A DNA stretch of 64,000 nt from UTCHB3 sp002050155 (GTDB lineage Bacteria > Bacteroidota > Ignavibacteria > Ignavibacteriales > Ignavibacteriaceae): positions 868,001 through 932,000 of the forward strand of contig CP129491.1 of assembly GCA_030584105.1 (NCBI GenBank). The letters run 5' to 3'. Positions 23,536-32,040 of this stretch are shown here, in pieces (the first letter of the stretch is position 1; each line of letters starts with the position of its first letter). Below the pieces are notes generated by a model, which ran no database searches, was not told the origin of the DNA, and saw only the letters and a program-made list of their open reading frames with translations. The translations under genes were made by a program, and so were the position numbers.

Positions 23536-24540
23536 CTACACCTGAACAAAATTTGCGTAGGCGTGCTCAAGTTGCGAAAGTTGTTGCTCGTATTTAAGCA
23601 GAAGTTCTTCCACTATTGAATATTCAAGAATTTTCATTAATTCCTGACGAATGTGTGAAGCGTTCACCAAACCTTTTAAGTAACCTGAATAATATTTTCG
23701 TTGTTCCAAAATTGCACGCCTCTCCCCTTTTACTTCTGTTGCAAGTTTCAGGTGCCGCAAACAGACACGGATTCTTTCATCGTAAGGGATTTCATCTCTT
23801 ATCGGCAGCCCTGCCAACAAAGCTTTTGCGTCTTTAAATATCCACGGATATCCGATTGCTCCGCGGGCAATCATAACGGCATCAGCTTTTGTATCATTAA
23901 ACGCACGAACCACATCTTCTGCGGAAAGAACATTTCCGTTAAGTGCAACAGGAATTGAAACAACTTCTTTAACCTTGTTTATCCACTCCCAATCGGCATC
24001 GCCTTTGTGCCCCATGCTTCTGGTCCTGCAGTGCACAGTAATTGCTTTAACGCCGATATCTTCCAATCGTTTGGCAACTTCAAGGATGTTTATTGAGTCG
24101 TGATCCCACCCTATTCGTGTTTTCACCGTAACGGGGGTTTCAACCGAATCAATAACAGATTTGATGGTGTTTTGCATTCCAACGGGGTCTTTAAGCATAC
24201 CCGCACCGGCACCTGCGGCAACAATTCCTTTAACCCAACACCCTGCGTTAATGTCAATAATATCCGGGTTGTGAGACTCGGCAATTCTTGCCGCTTCAAT
24301 CATAGCCTCTACCCTGCCACCGTAGATTTGGATTCCAACGGGGCGTTCTTCATCAATTATTTTTAGCTTTTTGTGCGTTTTTTCATTCTTACGGATTATC
24401 CCTTCCGCATTCACAAATTCCGTGTAAACAACATCGGCGCCCAGTTCACGGCAGACTAACCGGTAGGAAATGTCGGTAACATCCTCCATCGGCGCCAGTA
24501 GAAGAGCTTTCTCTTTTTCAATGTTGCTGACCTTGAACAT
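23536..24540 (-). CDS. dusB: tRNA dihydrouridine synthase, DusB type
   Basis: A 334-residue flavoenzyme. It shows LAPMEDVTDISYR at the N-terminus, DINAGCWVKGI with the catalytic Cys near residue 100, the motif HCRTRSMGHKGDADW and ARGAIGYPWIF for FMN phosphate binding. It reduces uridine to dihydrouridine in tRNA. The canonical DusB motif is NxGCP; here it reads NAGCW, a change at the proline next to the catalytic Cys. The gene overlaps the upstream MFS gene by 23 bp. Confidence 0.9.
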   Translation of the reverse strand: MFKVSNIEKEKALLLAPMEDVTDISYRLVCRELGADVVYTEFVNAEGIIRKNEKTHKKLKIIDEERPVGIQIYGGRVEAMIEAARIAESHNPDIIDINAGCWVKGIVAAGAGAGMLKDPVGMQNTIKSVIDSVETPVTVKTRIGWDHDSINILEVAKRLEDIGVKAITVHCRTRSMGHKGDADWEWINKVKEVVSIPVALNGNVLSAEDVVRAFNDTKADAVMIARGAIGYPWIFKDAKALLAGLPIRDEIPYDERIRVCLRHLKLATEVKGERRAILEQRKYYSGYLKGLVNASHIRQELMKILEYSIVEELLLKYEQQLSQLEHAYANFVQV

Positions 24541-25732
24541 CTATCAGCCTTTTTTGAATAATCGGATTGTAAAAACGCATACAATAAAAAGTTAACAGCA
24601 ACGAAACGGCGGCGCCTGTTAAAAACGGCACATGGTATCCAAAATACTCAAATGCAAAACCGCCCCACAAAGGTCCCAAAACGCGTGCTAAAGAAGAGAG
24701 TGATTGGTTCGTGCCAAGTACCTTGCCCTGCTCGTTTTCCGCTGTAACCTGAGATATTAAACTTAATAACACCGGATTGAGCGACCCCGTTCCGATTGAC
24801 ATCAAAGCAAGCACCAGCCCCATTATCAGCATATTTTCGCCAAATGGTATTAGAGCAAGTCCACCGGCTAAACTTAAAAAGCCGACTACTAATAGTTGTA
24901 GTTGAGTGTATCTCTTTGTCAGTTTATTCAGCATAAACCCTTGCATAAATGCTGATACAATTCCCATTACCCCGTACAGCATTCCGATGTCAAAATCGGT
25001 AAAATCAAATACTGTGGTTCCGAGCAGCGCCAAAGTTCCGTAAATATTGGCTATCGAAAAGGTTACGAAGAAAGTCATCGAAATGACAAAAAACGCCGAT
25101 TTGCTCTTAAAAACGGAAGCAAATGAGTCAAAATTAAACAGTTTGATCAGCCGGATTGCCTCTGTGTGATGTTTTTCTTTGGTCATCGATTCAGGCAAAT
25201 AGAAGAAGCTGACAATCAGTGCAAGGAAAGAAAACCCAGCTGCCGCATAACCGGTCACTGCATAACCAAAATGTGAAAAGACACCACCAAGCATAGGCCC
25301 GAACACGAACCCAAGCCCAAATGCAACACCAATTAAGCCCATGCCTCTGGCGCGTTCCTGTGGGGTGGTTACATCTGCTATGTAAGCCTGAGCAACGCCG
25401 ATGCTGCTTCCGCCAACGCCGGATACAATTCTTGCCATCATTAGCATGAAAAACGAATTGGTGAGCGAAAACATCACATAACCAACCGCATTCATGAACA
25501 GTGTGAACAGAATTATATTCCGTCTGCCGTATCGGTCTGATAGAGTTCCAAAAATTGGGTTAAACACGAACTGAACGAGAGAATAAACTGCAATTACGAT
25601 CCCGATGTCTGCTTCACTGGCGTGAAGATATTTGTATGCAAAAGATGGAATGATCGGTATGAGGATTCCAAAACCAAGCAGGTCGATAAAGACGACCATG
25701 AAGATTAGTGAGAGAGGAAGATTTTTTTTCAT
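24518..25732 (-). CDS. MFS drug-efflux-type transporter (TCR/Tet-like)
   Basis: A 404-residue protein with about twelve membrane segments. It has FIDLLGFGILIPIIPSFA at the start, the MFS motif GTLSDRYGRRNIILF near residue 62 and the antiporter-type region RIVSGVGGSSIGVAQAYIADVT near residue 100. These match the tetracycline-resistance-like branch of the major facilitator family. The substrate cannot be inferred. It is the first gene of the run MFS-dusB-PAP2-polX-ech-apt, immediately after a strong terminator that insulates it from the upstream operon. Confidence 0.85.
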   Translation of the reverse strand: MKKNLPLSLIFMVVFIDLLGFGILIPIIPSFAYKYLHASEADIGIVIAVYSLVQFVFNPIFGTLSDRYGRRNIILFTLFMNAVGYVMFSLTNSFFMLMMARIVSGVGGSSIGVAQAYIADVTTPQERARGMGLIGVAFGLGFVFGPMLGGVFSHFGYAVTGYAAAGFSFLALIVSFFYLPESMTKEKHHTEAIRLIKLFNFDSFASVFKSKSAFFVISMTFFVTFSIANIYGTLALLGTTVFDFTDFDIGMLYGVMGIVSAFMQGFMLNKLTKRYTQLQLLVVGFLSLAGGLALIPFGENMLIMGLVLALMSIGTGSLNPVLLSLISQVTAENEQGKVLGTNQSLSSLARVLGPLWGGFAFEYFGYHVPFLTGAAVSLLLTFYCMRFYNPIIQKRLIDVQGQQH

Positions 25733-25764
25733 GTAATCCCAAAAAAGTCAACCACTAATCTACG

Positions 25765-25796
25765 AAAAAAAAACCACACGATTGCATCGTGTGGTT
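25765..25796 (-). terminator. rho-independent terminator after the H1-like gene
   Basis: AACCACACGAT-TGC-ATCGTGTGGTT is a perfect 11-bp stem. On the minus strand it is followed by a run of seven or more T. It ends the operon of the Fe-S oxidoreductase and H1-like genes. Confidence 0.9.
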
Positions 25797-25826
25797 CTCT
25801 AATAGTGCTGAGTCTAAATTGTAAAA

Positions 25827-26009
25827 TTATGACTTGCGCGAGTTCTTCGTGTTTTGAACATCTTCGCGAAGATCTTGTGCCAGTTTTTTCAACTCGCTAA
25901 GACTTTTTCTGATACGGGTGCCGGCAGCAGACTGTCCCTTCTCGTAGAATTTCTGGAAGTCGGCTTCCATCGCTTGCACTGAATCGAGTAATTGCTTGAA
26001 TTTCTCCAT
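25827..26009 (-). CDS. histone H1-like small basic protein
   Basis: A 60-residue, Lys-rich helical protein (AGTRIRKSLSELKKLAQDLREDVQ, ending NTKNSRKS). It matches the short H1-like/Hc1-related proteins widespread in Bacteroidota, which are presumed nucleoid-associated. It starts 17 bp after the Fe-S oxidoreductase with a good GGAGCAAAC site and is followed by a strong terminator. DNA binding is known for relatives and inferred here. Confidence 0.75.
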   Translation of the reverse strand: MEKFKQLLDSVQAMEADFQKFYEKGQSAAGTRIRKSLSELKKLAQDLREDVQNTKNSRKS

Positions 26010-26026
26010 AGTTTGCTCCTATTTGG

Positions 26027-28024
26027 TTATTTATGTTTAAGGTTTTCGTAAACAATTTCGGCAATATCTTTCACCTTGACTTCGTCGGCTTTTTCAAGTG
26101 TTTTCACACCGTCGGTCATCATAGTCATGCAGAAAGGGCATGCCGTTGCAATTGTATCGGCTCCTGTTTCCAGAGCCTCTTTGCTTCTTTCAATATTTAT
26201 TCTACCACCCTCGGTATCTTCCATGAACATCCTGCCGCCCCCGGCACCGCAGCAGAAGCTTTTTGATCTGTTGCGTTCCATTTCAACAGCCGGCGCCCCT
26301 GTAGCCTGTTCCACAAGGTTTCTGGGTTCATCATAGATATCGTTATACCTGCCTAAGTAGCATGGGTCATGGTAGGTAATTTTAGCTTCGTTTACATTCT
26401 CACCCGTTTTAATTTTACCGGCAGCAATCAATTCATCAATAAATTCTGAATGGTGTTTCACTTCATAATTTCCGCCAAACTGAGGGAATTCATTTTTCAA
26501 CGAATTGAAACAGTGTGGGCATGCAGTAACTATTTTTTTAACACCGTAGTTATTCATCGTTTCCACATTTGATTGCAGAAGTGTCTGCGCCAAATATTCG
26601 TTTCCCAGCCTTCTGGCTGTATCTCCGTTGCACTGCTCTTCGGTTCCAAGAATTCTGAAATCAACCCCTGCTTCCTGCATAATTCCTGCGAACGCTCTCG
26701 ATACTTTTTTGTATCTTTCATCAAAAGAACCGGCACACCCAACCCAGAAGAGGTATTCTGTATTGCTGTCTTCAGCCATTGTTTTAATACCCATTCCATC
26801 CGCCCATGCGGCTCTTTCCGAAGCCGGGAAAGCCCATGGCGAGGCATTATTCTCCAAATTTTTGAAGGTAGTCGCCAGTTCCGGCGGGAAATTTGATTCC
26901 ATCAAAACTAAATGACGACGCATATCAACAATGCTGCCGACATGCTCAATCATCACAGGGCACTCCTGTACGCATGCCATGCAAGTAGTGCACGACCATA
27001 AAGCAGCTTCTGAAGTGTAGTTTGGAACTAAAGTATTATCAATTACAACATCTTCGGTTTCACCCTTAAGAATCAGGGGACCTTTTTCCAAGGTTCGATC
27101 ACGGATATTGGTGATAATTTTCCGCGGTGAAAGTGGCTTCCCCACCGTCAAAGCCGGGCAAACAGAGTCGCACCTTCCACATTCCGTACACGAAAAGCCA
27201 TCTAAAAGCTGCTTCCATGTGAATTTTTCTATATCGTTAACTCCGAAATATTCCAAATTTTCGTCGTTAAGATCGATTGGTTTCAGCTGTGCTCTTTTGT
27301 TTAGTTCTTCTGCAAAATAAACATTCGGTACTGAAGTGATTACATGAAGATGTTTTGAATAAGGCAGATAATTCAGGAAACCCAATACAAACACAACATG
27401 CATCCACCAGAACACTTCGAACGGAACTGTTGCTGAATCAGGTGAACTGAAAATGTGTGCAAGGTACTGAGTTAGGGGCCTGATTTCCCACGGTTGTGAT
27501 AGTTGAAAGTCAGCTTTTGCGACATGAGCTGCATTTTGCCCCATCATCGAAAGCACAACAAACAAAATCATAACTAAGATAAACGCTGCATCTATGTTCC
27601 CCTCTCTATCCACCTGCAGCCTCTTGACTTTTTGTATGAATCTTCTGTAAAGAGCCATCAATACAGATATAATAACCAAAACACCGAATAAATCCTGAGT
27701 AATGGTCATCATACTGTAAAGAGGACCTAAGAATTCGAAAGAAAATTCAGGGGCAAAACCCTGAATGAAAGACTCGAGAACCGCAGCAAGGAAAAGCAGA
27801 AAGCCCCAAAAGATTAAAGCATGAACAATCCCCGCAATGGGGTCACGGAACAATTTGCTCTGGCCAAATGCAATTACCGTTACATTCTTTATTCTTGTCT
27901 TTACATTATCAAACCGATTGTTCGGTTTCCCTATCTTTATTAGTAAAAAAATACGACGGGCGCTATACCCGAAAAATGCAAAGGCAGCTATCAGAACAAG
28001 TGTAAATGCAATGGCTTTAATCAT
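26027..28024 (-). CDS. membrane Fe-S oxidoreductase (HdrD/GlpC-like, nitrate-reductase-gamma-like N-terminus)
   Basis: A 665-residue protein. Residues 1-240 carry about six membrane segments like the haem b-binding gamma subunit of nitrate reductase. Two 4Fe-4S motifs follow, CTECGRCDSVCP near residue 279 and CTTCMACVQECP near 341. Two cysteine-rich CCG domains end it (NGDTARRLG..CPHCFNSL, and FCCGAGGGRMFMED..CPFCMTMM). This arrangement is used to pass electrons between quinone and soluble partners, often electron-transfer flavoprotein in fatty-acid oxidation. The partner here is unknown; no etf genes are in the window. Confidence 0.82.
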   Translation of the reverse strand: MIKAIAFTLVLIAAFAFFGYSARRIFLLIKIGKPNNRFDNVKTRIKNVTVIAFGQSKLFRDPIAGIVHALIFWGFLLFLAAVLESFIQGFAPEFSFEFLGPLYSMMTITQDLFGVLVIISVLMALYRRFIQKVKRLQVDREGNIDAAFILVMILFVVLSMMGQNAAHVAKADFQLSQPWEIRPLTQYLAHIFSSPDSATVPFEVFWWMHVVFVLGFLNYLPYSKHLHVITSVPNVYFAEELNKRAQLKPIDLNDENLEYFGVNDIEKFTWKQLLDGFSCTECGRCDSVCPALTVGKPLSPRKIITNIRDRTLEKGPLILKGETEDVVIDNTLVPNYTSEAALWSCTTCMACVQECPVMIEHVGSIVDMRRHLVLMESNFPPELATTFKNLENNASPWAFPASERAAWADGMGIKTMAEDSNTEYLFWVGCAGSFDERYKKVSRAFAGIMQEAGVDFRILGTEEQCNGDTARRLGNEYLAQTLLQSNVETMNNYGVKKIVTACPHCFNSLKNEFPQFGGNYEVKHHSEFIDELIAAGKIKTGENVNEAKITYHDPCYLGRYNDIYDEPRNLVEQATGAPAVEMERNRSKSFCCGAGGGRMFMEDTEGGRINIERSKEALETGADTIATACPFCMTMMTDGVKTLEKADEVKVKDIAEIVYENLKHK

Positions 28025-28042
28025 AGTGACTTTTTCCGGAAC

Positions 28043-28075
28043 TTATTTTCTGTATGATTTGAATATCAACGACTT
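28043..28075 (-). repeat. second copy of the bioY 3' end
   Basis: Minus strand encodes KSLIFKSYRK-stop, whereas bioY ends ASLIFKSLKSR-stop. Over the six codons SLIFKS, 16 of 18 bases match and both differences are synonymous. The stops lie 57 bp (19 codons) apart, and bioY's own stop is followed at once by a second in-frame stop (TGATAG). Confidence 0.7.
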
Positions 28076-28099
28076 CTGAAGAATATAACTATATAACTA

Positions 28100-28666
28100 T
28101 CAACGACTTTTTAATGATTTAAATATTAACGATGCTGCCAACACTTTAACTACAGTAGAAAGCGAGAATATGACCACACCGAGTTGAAGTGTTGTTTCGA
28201 AACTTCCGGTGATGAAGATATCCAGAAAGAGTGCACCGATGGTTAAAATCACTAAATGTGCGGCAAAGAAAGCCAATACCGAGCTTAAATAGTCGGATCT
28301 TCTCTCAGTTATTGCGCCGGTCAACCAGGCAGCAATCGGGAATGAAAGCAGATATCCGCCTGTGGGTCCAAAAAGCCTTGCGAATCCGGGTGCTAAATCA
28401 GGAGCAGCAGCAAAAACGGGCAGCCCGATGAAACCCATTGCAAGGTAGGCTATTTGTGAATAGAACCCTTTTTTCGAACCAAGCATTGCACCGGCTAAAA
28501 CAACTATCATCGATTGAAGAGTCGTGGGAACCGGCTTCATCGGAATGGTTATCTGTGCGGCAACTGCCATTAAAACGGCAAAAGAGATGATCCCGAACAA
28601 AGGGTGAGATATTATTTTAGATTTAATGTATGATAATGAGTTTTCTGTTTTTGTCAGTATTGACAT
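28100..28666 (-). CDS. bioY: BioY, biotin-binding S component of an ECF transporter
   Basis: 188 residues from ATG 28666, which has AGAGG upstream and lies one base after the stop of the hydrolase gene. A longer in-frame start inside that gene is less likely. About six membrane segments are present, with BioY motifs ITIPMKPVPTTLQSMIVVLAGAMLGSKKG and GPTGGYLLSFPIAA (given in part). It captures biotin, and needs EcfT and EcfA units encoded elsewhere or can work alone at low rate. No biotin-synthesis genes are nearby. A duplicated tail lies downstream. Confidence 0.9.
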   Translation of the reverse strand: MSILTKTENSLSYIKSKIISHPLFGIISFAVLMAVAAQITIPMKPVPTTLQSMIVVLAGAMLGSKKGFYSQIAYLAMGFIGLPVFAAAPDLAPGFARLFGPTGGYLLSFPIAAWLTGAITERRSDYLSSVLAFFAAHLVILTIGALFLDIFITGSFETTLQLGVVIFSLSTVVKVLAASLIFKSLKSR

Positions 28667-28667
28667 T

Positions 28668-29501
28668 TTAACCTCTTTTATGAATTCTAAAGAAATTATT
28701 TGTTTTTTCGAGAACTTGAGCAAAATGCTCAGACACACCCTGCGACGGGTGCACCATCTTAAATGTATGATCAGATTTGGGGATAATCACCAATTCTGAT
28801 TTTTGATTTTTACAATTTGAATATATAAAATTTGCTTCTGACACCAAAACGGTGCCATCCACCTCACCATGTACTACAATCACGGGAACATCGGTTTTCG
28901 CTAACGTTTTTACGATTGAAAGCGACCCTTCTTTGTTGGCTTCAATATCTTCAAAAAACGACCGGTTCATACGCAAAATCTGACCGGTACGGCTGTTTGG
29001 CACTTCAAGATAACCGACAGAACGAGCTACCTCTTTCTGCCTTTCAGTGAATCTGTCAGTGTAAGAAATTGCAGACCACAACCCCAAAGCAGTTAATTCC
29101 GCAATGTGCGGTGCTGCTAACATTGCGATACCGCCACCGCGGCTGTGCCCAATGATGAATAAATCACCGTTAAATTTACAAAATTCATTTGAAACAACAC
29201 GCCTCACCACTTCAATTAATTCAGAAAGTTCCAGAGAGGCAGTGTTGTCAGCGAACTTTTCAGGCTCATCAAATATATCATTCCCGGGGGTTATACCGTT
29301 GTGTGAGAAATTAAAAATCACGCAATGGTAACCGGCGTGTGCAAAATAATCCCCGGCGTGTGGGAAAAAACCCCAGTCCTTAAACCCTTTAAAACCATGC
29401 GCAATCACTACCACTGATCTCGGTTCTGAAGGGGCTTCTGAATAAAGATCGAGGTCTATTTTGTTTCCCGGAATTGTGTTTATCGAGAAATTATATTTCA
29501 T
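28668..29501 (-). CDS. alpha/beta hydrolase
   Basis: A 277-residue alpha/beta-fold hydrolase. It has the oxyanion region VVIAHGFKGFKDWG near residue 31 and the nucleophile elbow GHSRGGG near residue 118. An acid in HGEVDGTV and a His in PKSDHTFK follow toward the C-terminus, a complete-looking triad. No signal peptide, so it is cytoplasmic. It resembles dienelactone-hydrolase or serine aminopeptidase-like enzymes; the substrate is unknown. It is transcribed with bioY, one base apart. Confidence 0.85.
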   Translation of the reverse strand: MKYNFSINTIPGNKIDLDLYSEAPSEPRSVVVIAHGFKGFKDWGFFPHAGDYFAHAGYHCVIFNFSHNGITPGNDIFDEPEKFADNTASLELSELIEVVRRVVSNEFCKFNGDLFIIGHSRGGGIAMLAAPHIAELTALGLWSAISYTDRFTERQKEVARSVGYLEVPNSRTGQILRMNRSFFEDIEANKEGSLSIVKTLAKTDVPVIVVHGEVDGTVLVSEANFIYSNCKNQKSELVIIPKSDHTFKMVHPSQGVSEHFAQVLEKTNNFFRIHKRG

Positions 29502-29647
29502 GGAGTGTAAAATGCTACAAATTGAGCATTAAATCAAACATTTTGCGAAAAAAAATGCAAAAAATATAAATTTTTTTTACTTATTGCCTACCTCAAACTC
29601 TTTTATCGAAATATTTGTTATTTTAGTAACCCTAAACAAGTAAGAAT

Positions 29648-30397
29648 ATGTCATTTTTAGTTATTCCTTCTATAGATATTAAAAACGGTAAAACCGTCAG
29701 AACGGTTCAGGGTATCCCTGAACTTGGATGTGCTGAATATTGTGACGACCCGCTTGAGATGGCTATGATTTGGCGTAGTGAAAACGCCAAGATGATTCAT
29801 GTGGTTGACTTCGACGGAATTGGCGGCGACACCGCCGTGAACCACGATCTGATTAAAGATATTTGTACCTCTGTTATTATTCCTGTTGAGTTCACCGGAG
29901 GTATCAGAAGTGTTGCCGATGCTGACTTTGCTTTCTCTGCCGGGGTTTCTAGAATCGTGGTTGCTTCAATTGTTATTCAGAACAGAAAAGAATTTTATAA
30001 AATCTTCGAGAAGTTTGGTCCTTCAAAAGTTGTGGTTGGGATCGATGTTATCGATAACGAAGTTGTAATCAAAGGAAGACAGGAAAAATCAGGGATTGCA
30101 CCTGCAGATCTTGCGGAAGAACTTGCATCCGTTGGGGTGAGCAGGTTTATTGTCTGTGATGTCCTTACAAACGGTATGCTTACGGGCCCTAATATTCAAC
30201 TTTCAAAACAAATTGCCGAGAGAACAGGAAAGAAGGTTACACATTCGGGTGGTGTTACAAACAAAGATGATCTTGCCGCCCTTAAAGAACTTCTTCCGTT
30301 AGGTGTTGATTCCGTGATTATCGGAAGAGCACTATATGAAAACAAATTCCCCTGCCAAAAAATATGGCGTTTAGCAGAGGTTGGAATTTACGATTAA
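29648..30397 (+). CDS. hisA: HisA family phosphoribosylformimino isomerase
   Basis: A 249-residue TIM barrel of HisA length. The catalytic pair is present: D10 in IPSIDIKNGK and an Asp in VVGIDVID near residue 130. The two phosphate-binding loops read FTGGIRSVADADF and HSGGVTNKDD. It should isomerise ProFAR to PRFAR in histidine biosynthesis. Oddities: it stands alone rather than in a his operon, and the usual GWQ motif reads GRQE. A relaxed or altered substrate range is therefore possible. Followed 15 bp later by a universal stress gene. Confidence 0.75.
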   Translation: MSFLVIPSIDIKNGKTVRTVQGIPELGCAEYCDDPLEMAMIWRSENAKMIHVVDFDGIGGDTAVNHDLIKDICTSVIIPVEFTGGIRSVADADFAFSAGVSRIVVASIVIQNRKEFYKIFEKFGPSKVVVGIDVIDNEVVIKGRQEKSGIAPADLAEELASVGVSRFIVCDVLTNGMLTGPNIQLSKQIAERTGKKVTHSGGVTNKDDLAALKELLPLGVDSVIIGRALYENKFPCQKIWRLAEVGIYD

Positions 30398-30412
30398 TAC
30401 AGGAGTTGTATC

Positions 30413-30877
30413 ATGATCCAATACAAAAAAATTCTCGTGCCTATTGATTTCAGTGATTATTCAAAACAGGCAATGAAATATGCTTCCGAGCTTGCCGGGA
30501 TATTTAATTCTGAAATTATTTTGATCTATGTTGTCGAACCTATTATTTATCCCCCTGATCTGAGCATCGGGCAAATAGCCCTGCCAACATTAACTTACCA
30601 AATTGATGAAAATGCCAAAGAAGAGCTTGACCGAGTTGCCGGTGAAATTATTCCGAAAGAAATAAAATTTACCTCGATTGTGAAACTTGGTAAACCTTTT
30701 ATTGAAATTATTGGGGTTGCCGAATCGGAAAATATCGATCTGATTGTTATTTCAACACACGGGCACACCGGTGTTGAGCACATGCTTTTTGGTTCAACTG
30801 CGGATAAGGTGGTAAGAAAAGCGCACTGCCCTGTTCTCACCCTGAGGGCTAACGGCAATAACTCTGATGAGAAGTAA
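30413..30877 (+). CDS. universal stress protein (UspA family)
   Basis: A 154-residue single Usp domain. N-terminal YKKILVPIDFSDYSKQAMKYA holds the conserved Asp. The ATP-binding motif G-2x-G-9x-G-(S/T) is present in HGHTGVEHMLFGST, followed by VVRKAHCPVLTLR. It is therefore the ATP-binding type. The ATG has an AGGAG site. Its role in stress physiology is general to the family. Confidence 0.9.
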   Translation: MIQYKKILVPIDFSDYSKQAMKYASELAGIFNSEIILIYVVEPIIYPPDLSIGQIALPTLTYQIDENAKEELDRVAGEIIPKEIKFTSIVKLGKPFIEIIGVAESENIDLIVISTHGHTGVEHMLFGSTADKVVRKAHCPVLTLRANGNNSDEK

Positions 30878-30956
30878 TCCCCCGTTTTGGTGGAAACCCA
30901 GTCCGGGGTAAGAAACAGTTTCGAAAAAAAAGGTTTGGCTATTCAGTTGTATTTCG

Positions 30957-30974
30957 GACTTAATTACTTAAGTC
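30957..30974. repeat. inverted repeat between convergent genes
   Basis: GACTTAA-TTAC-TTAAGTC is a perfect 7-bp stem with a 4-nt loop in the 164-bp gap between the usp and polyprenyl synthase 3' ends. It lacks a T run, so it is only a weak terminator candidate. Confidence 0.45.
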
Positions 30975-31041
30975 GCTGTAGCGGTTTATCTGTAATGCTG
31001 ACTACAATTCCGGTTGCCGGCTCCTGAAAAAATAATGCTGC

Positions 31042-32040
31042 TTACGATTTTCGGTTAACAACAAAATCGACGAGTGTTAAGAGTGAATTTTTATACTCGG
31101 AGTCGGGAAAACCCGCAAGGCACTCTTTTGCCTCGTTTGCTAAAGAAACAGCTTTTTCCTGTGCATTTTTCAACCCTTGGTTATCCTGCACAAACTGAAT
31201 TATTGCATCAACCGTATCTTTGCGCTTTATATTCTTTATTTGTTTAATTATCTGTTTCGAAGGCTCTTTTCCCGCCGTATCCATAGCATAGATTAAAGGA
31301 AGAGTTATTTTTTTCTCTTTAATATCCCCGCCAATAGGTTTTCCGAAAATTTTTGTGCTTCCTTCGTAGTCCAGAATATCATCTTTAATCTGAAAAGCAA
31401 CCCCGAGCAAGTGCCCAAACTTTTGCGCTGCCCCCTGTAAATCGGGGTCATCGGTTGCGCTCATTGCACCGACATGACAGCAGGTCTCAATCAGCGATGC
31501 AGTCTTATCTGAAATCACTTTAAAATAGGTTTCTTCGTCAATATCTAATTTTCGCGATTTTTCTAATTGCAACAATTCACCCTCTGACATTCTTTTCACC
31601 GTTTCGGTGATAGTATTAAGAAAATCGTAATCTTTCGACTGCACCGAAAGCATCAGCCCGCGCGCCAAAAGGTAGTCGCCAATCAGAACAGAGGCTTTGT
31701 TCTTCCAAATGGCGTTAATTGAGGGGAAACCTCGGCGTTTATCAGCGTGATCAACCACATCATCGTGCACCAAAGTTGCGGTGTGCAACAATTCAACCAT
31801 TGTGGCGCCACGGAATGTTCGCTCGTTGTAACCGCCGCATAAGCCCGCCGTTAACAAGACCAAAGTAGGCCTTATCTTCTTTCCCTTCTGTTTTAGAATG
31901 AAAGAAGTGGCTATGTTTAAAATTCTGACATGCGATTTCATCGTGGCTTTGAAGTGCCGGTTGAATTCGCGCAAGCCGTCTTTTACCGGGGCGAGAACCG
32001 TGTCCATTACCGGTATGTTTATTTGTTCTTTTGTACCCAT
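31042..32040 (-). CDS. polyprenyl diphosphate synthase
   Basis: A 332-residue all-helical trans-isoprenyl synthase. The first aspartate-rich motif reads HDDVVDHADKRRG near residue 92, and the second KDDILDYEG near residue 218. GKKIRPTLVLL binds the substrate diphosphate. The length and motifs fit a long-chain enzyme that makes the side chain of menaquinone, the quinone expected to feed the cbb3 chain. Chain length cannot be read from sequence. It overlaps tatC by 22 bp. A weak repeat of its 3' end lies at 30992-31014. Confidence 0.9.
   Translation of the reverse strand: MGTKEQINIPVMDTVLAPVKDGLREFNRHFKATMKSHVRILNIATSFILKQKGKKIRPTLVLLTAGLCGGYNERTFRGATMVELLHTATLVHDDVVDHADKRRGFPSINAIWKNKASVLIGDYLLARGLMLSVQSKDYDFLNTITETVKRMSEGELLQLEKSRKLDIDEETYFKVISDKTASLIETCCHVGAMSATDDPDLQGAAQKFGHLLGVAFQIKDDILDYEGSTKIFGKPIGGDIKEKKITLPLIYAMDTAGKEPSKQIIKQIKNIKRKDTVDAIIQFVQDNQGLKNAQEKAVSLANEAKECLAGFPDSEYKNSLLTLVDFVVNRKS

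Noticed and set aside
28667..28738. 24-residue extension of BioY
   Set aside because: It overlaps the hydrolase gene; ATG 28666 has a better ribosome site and directly follows that stop.
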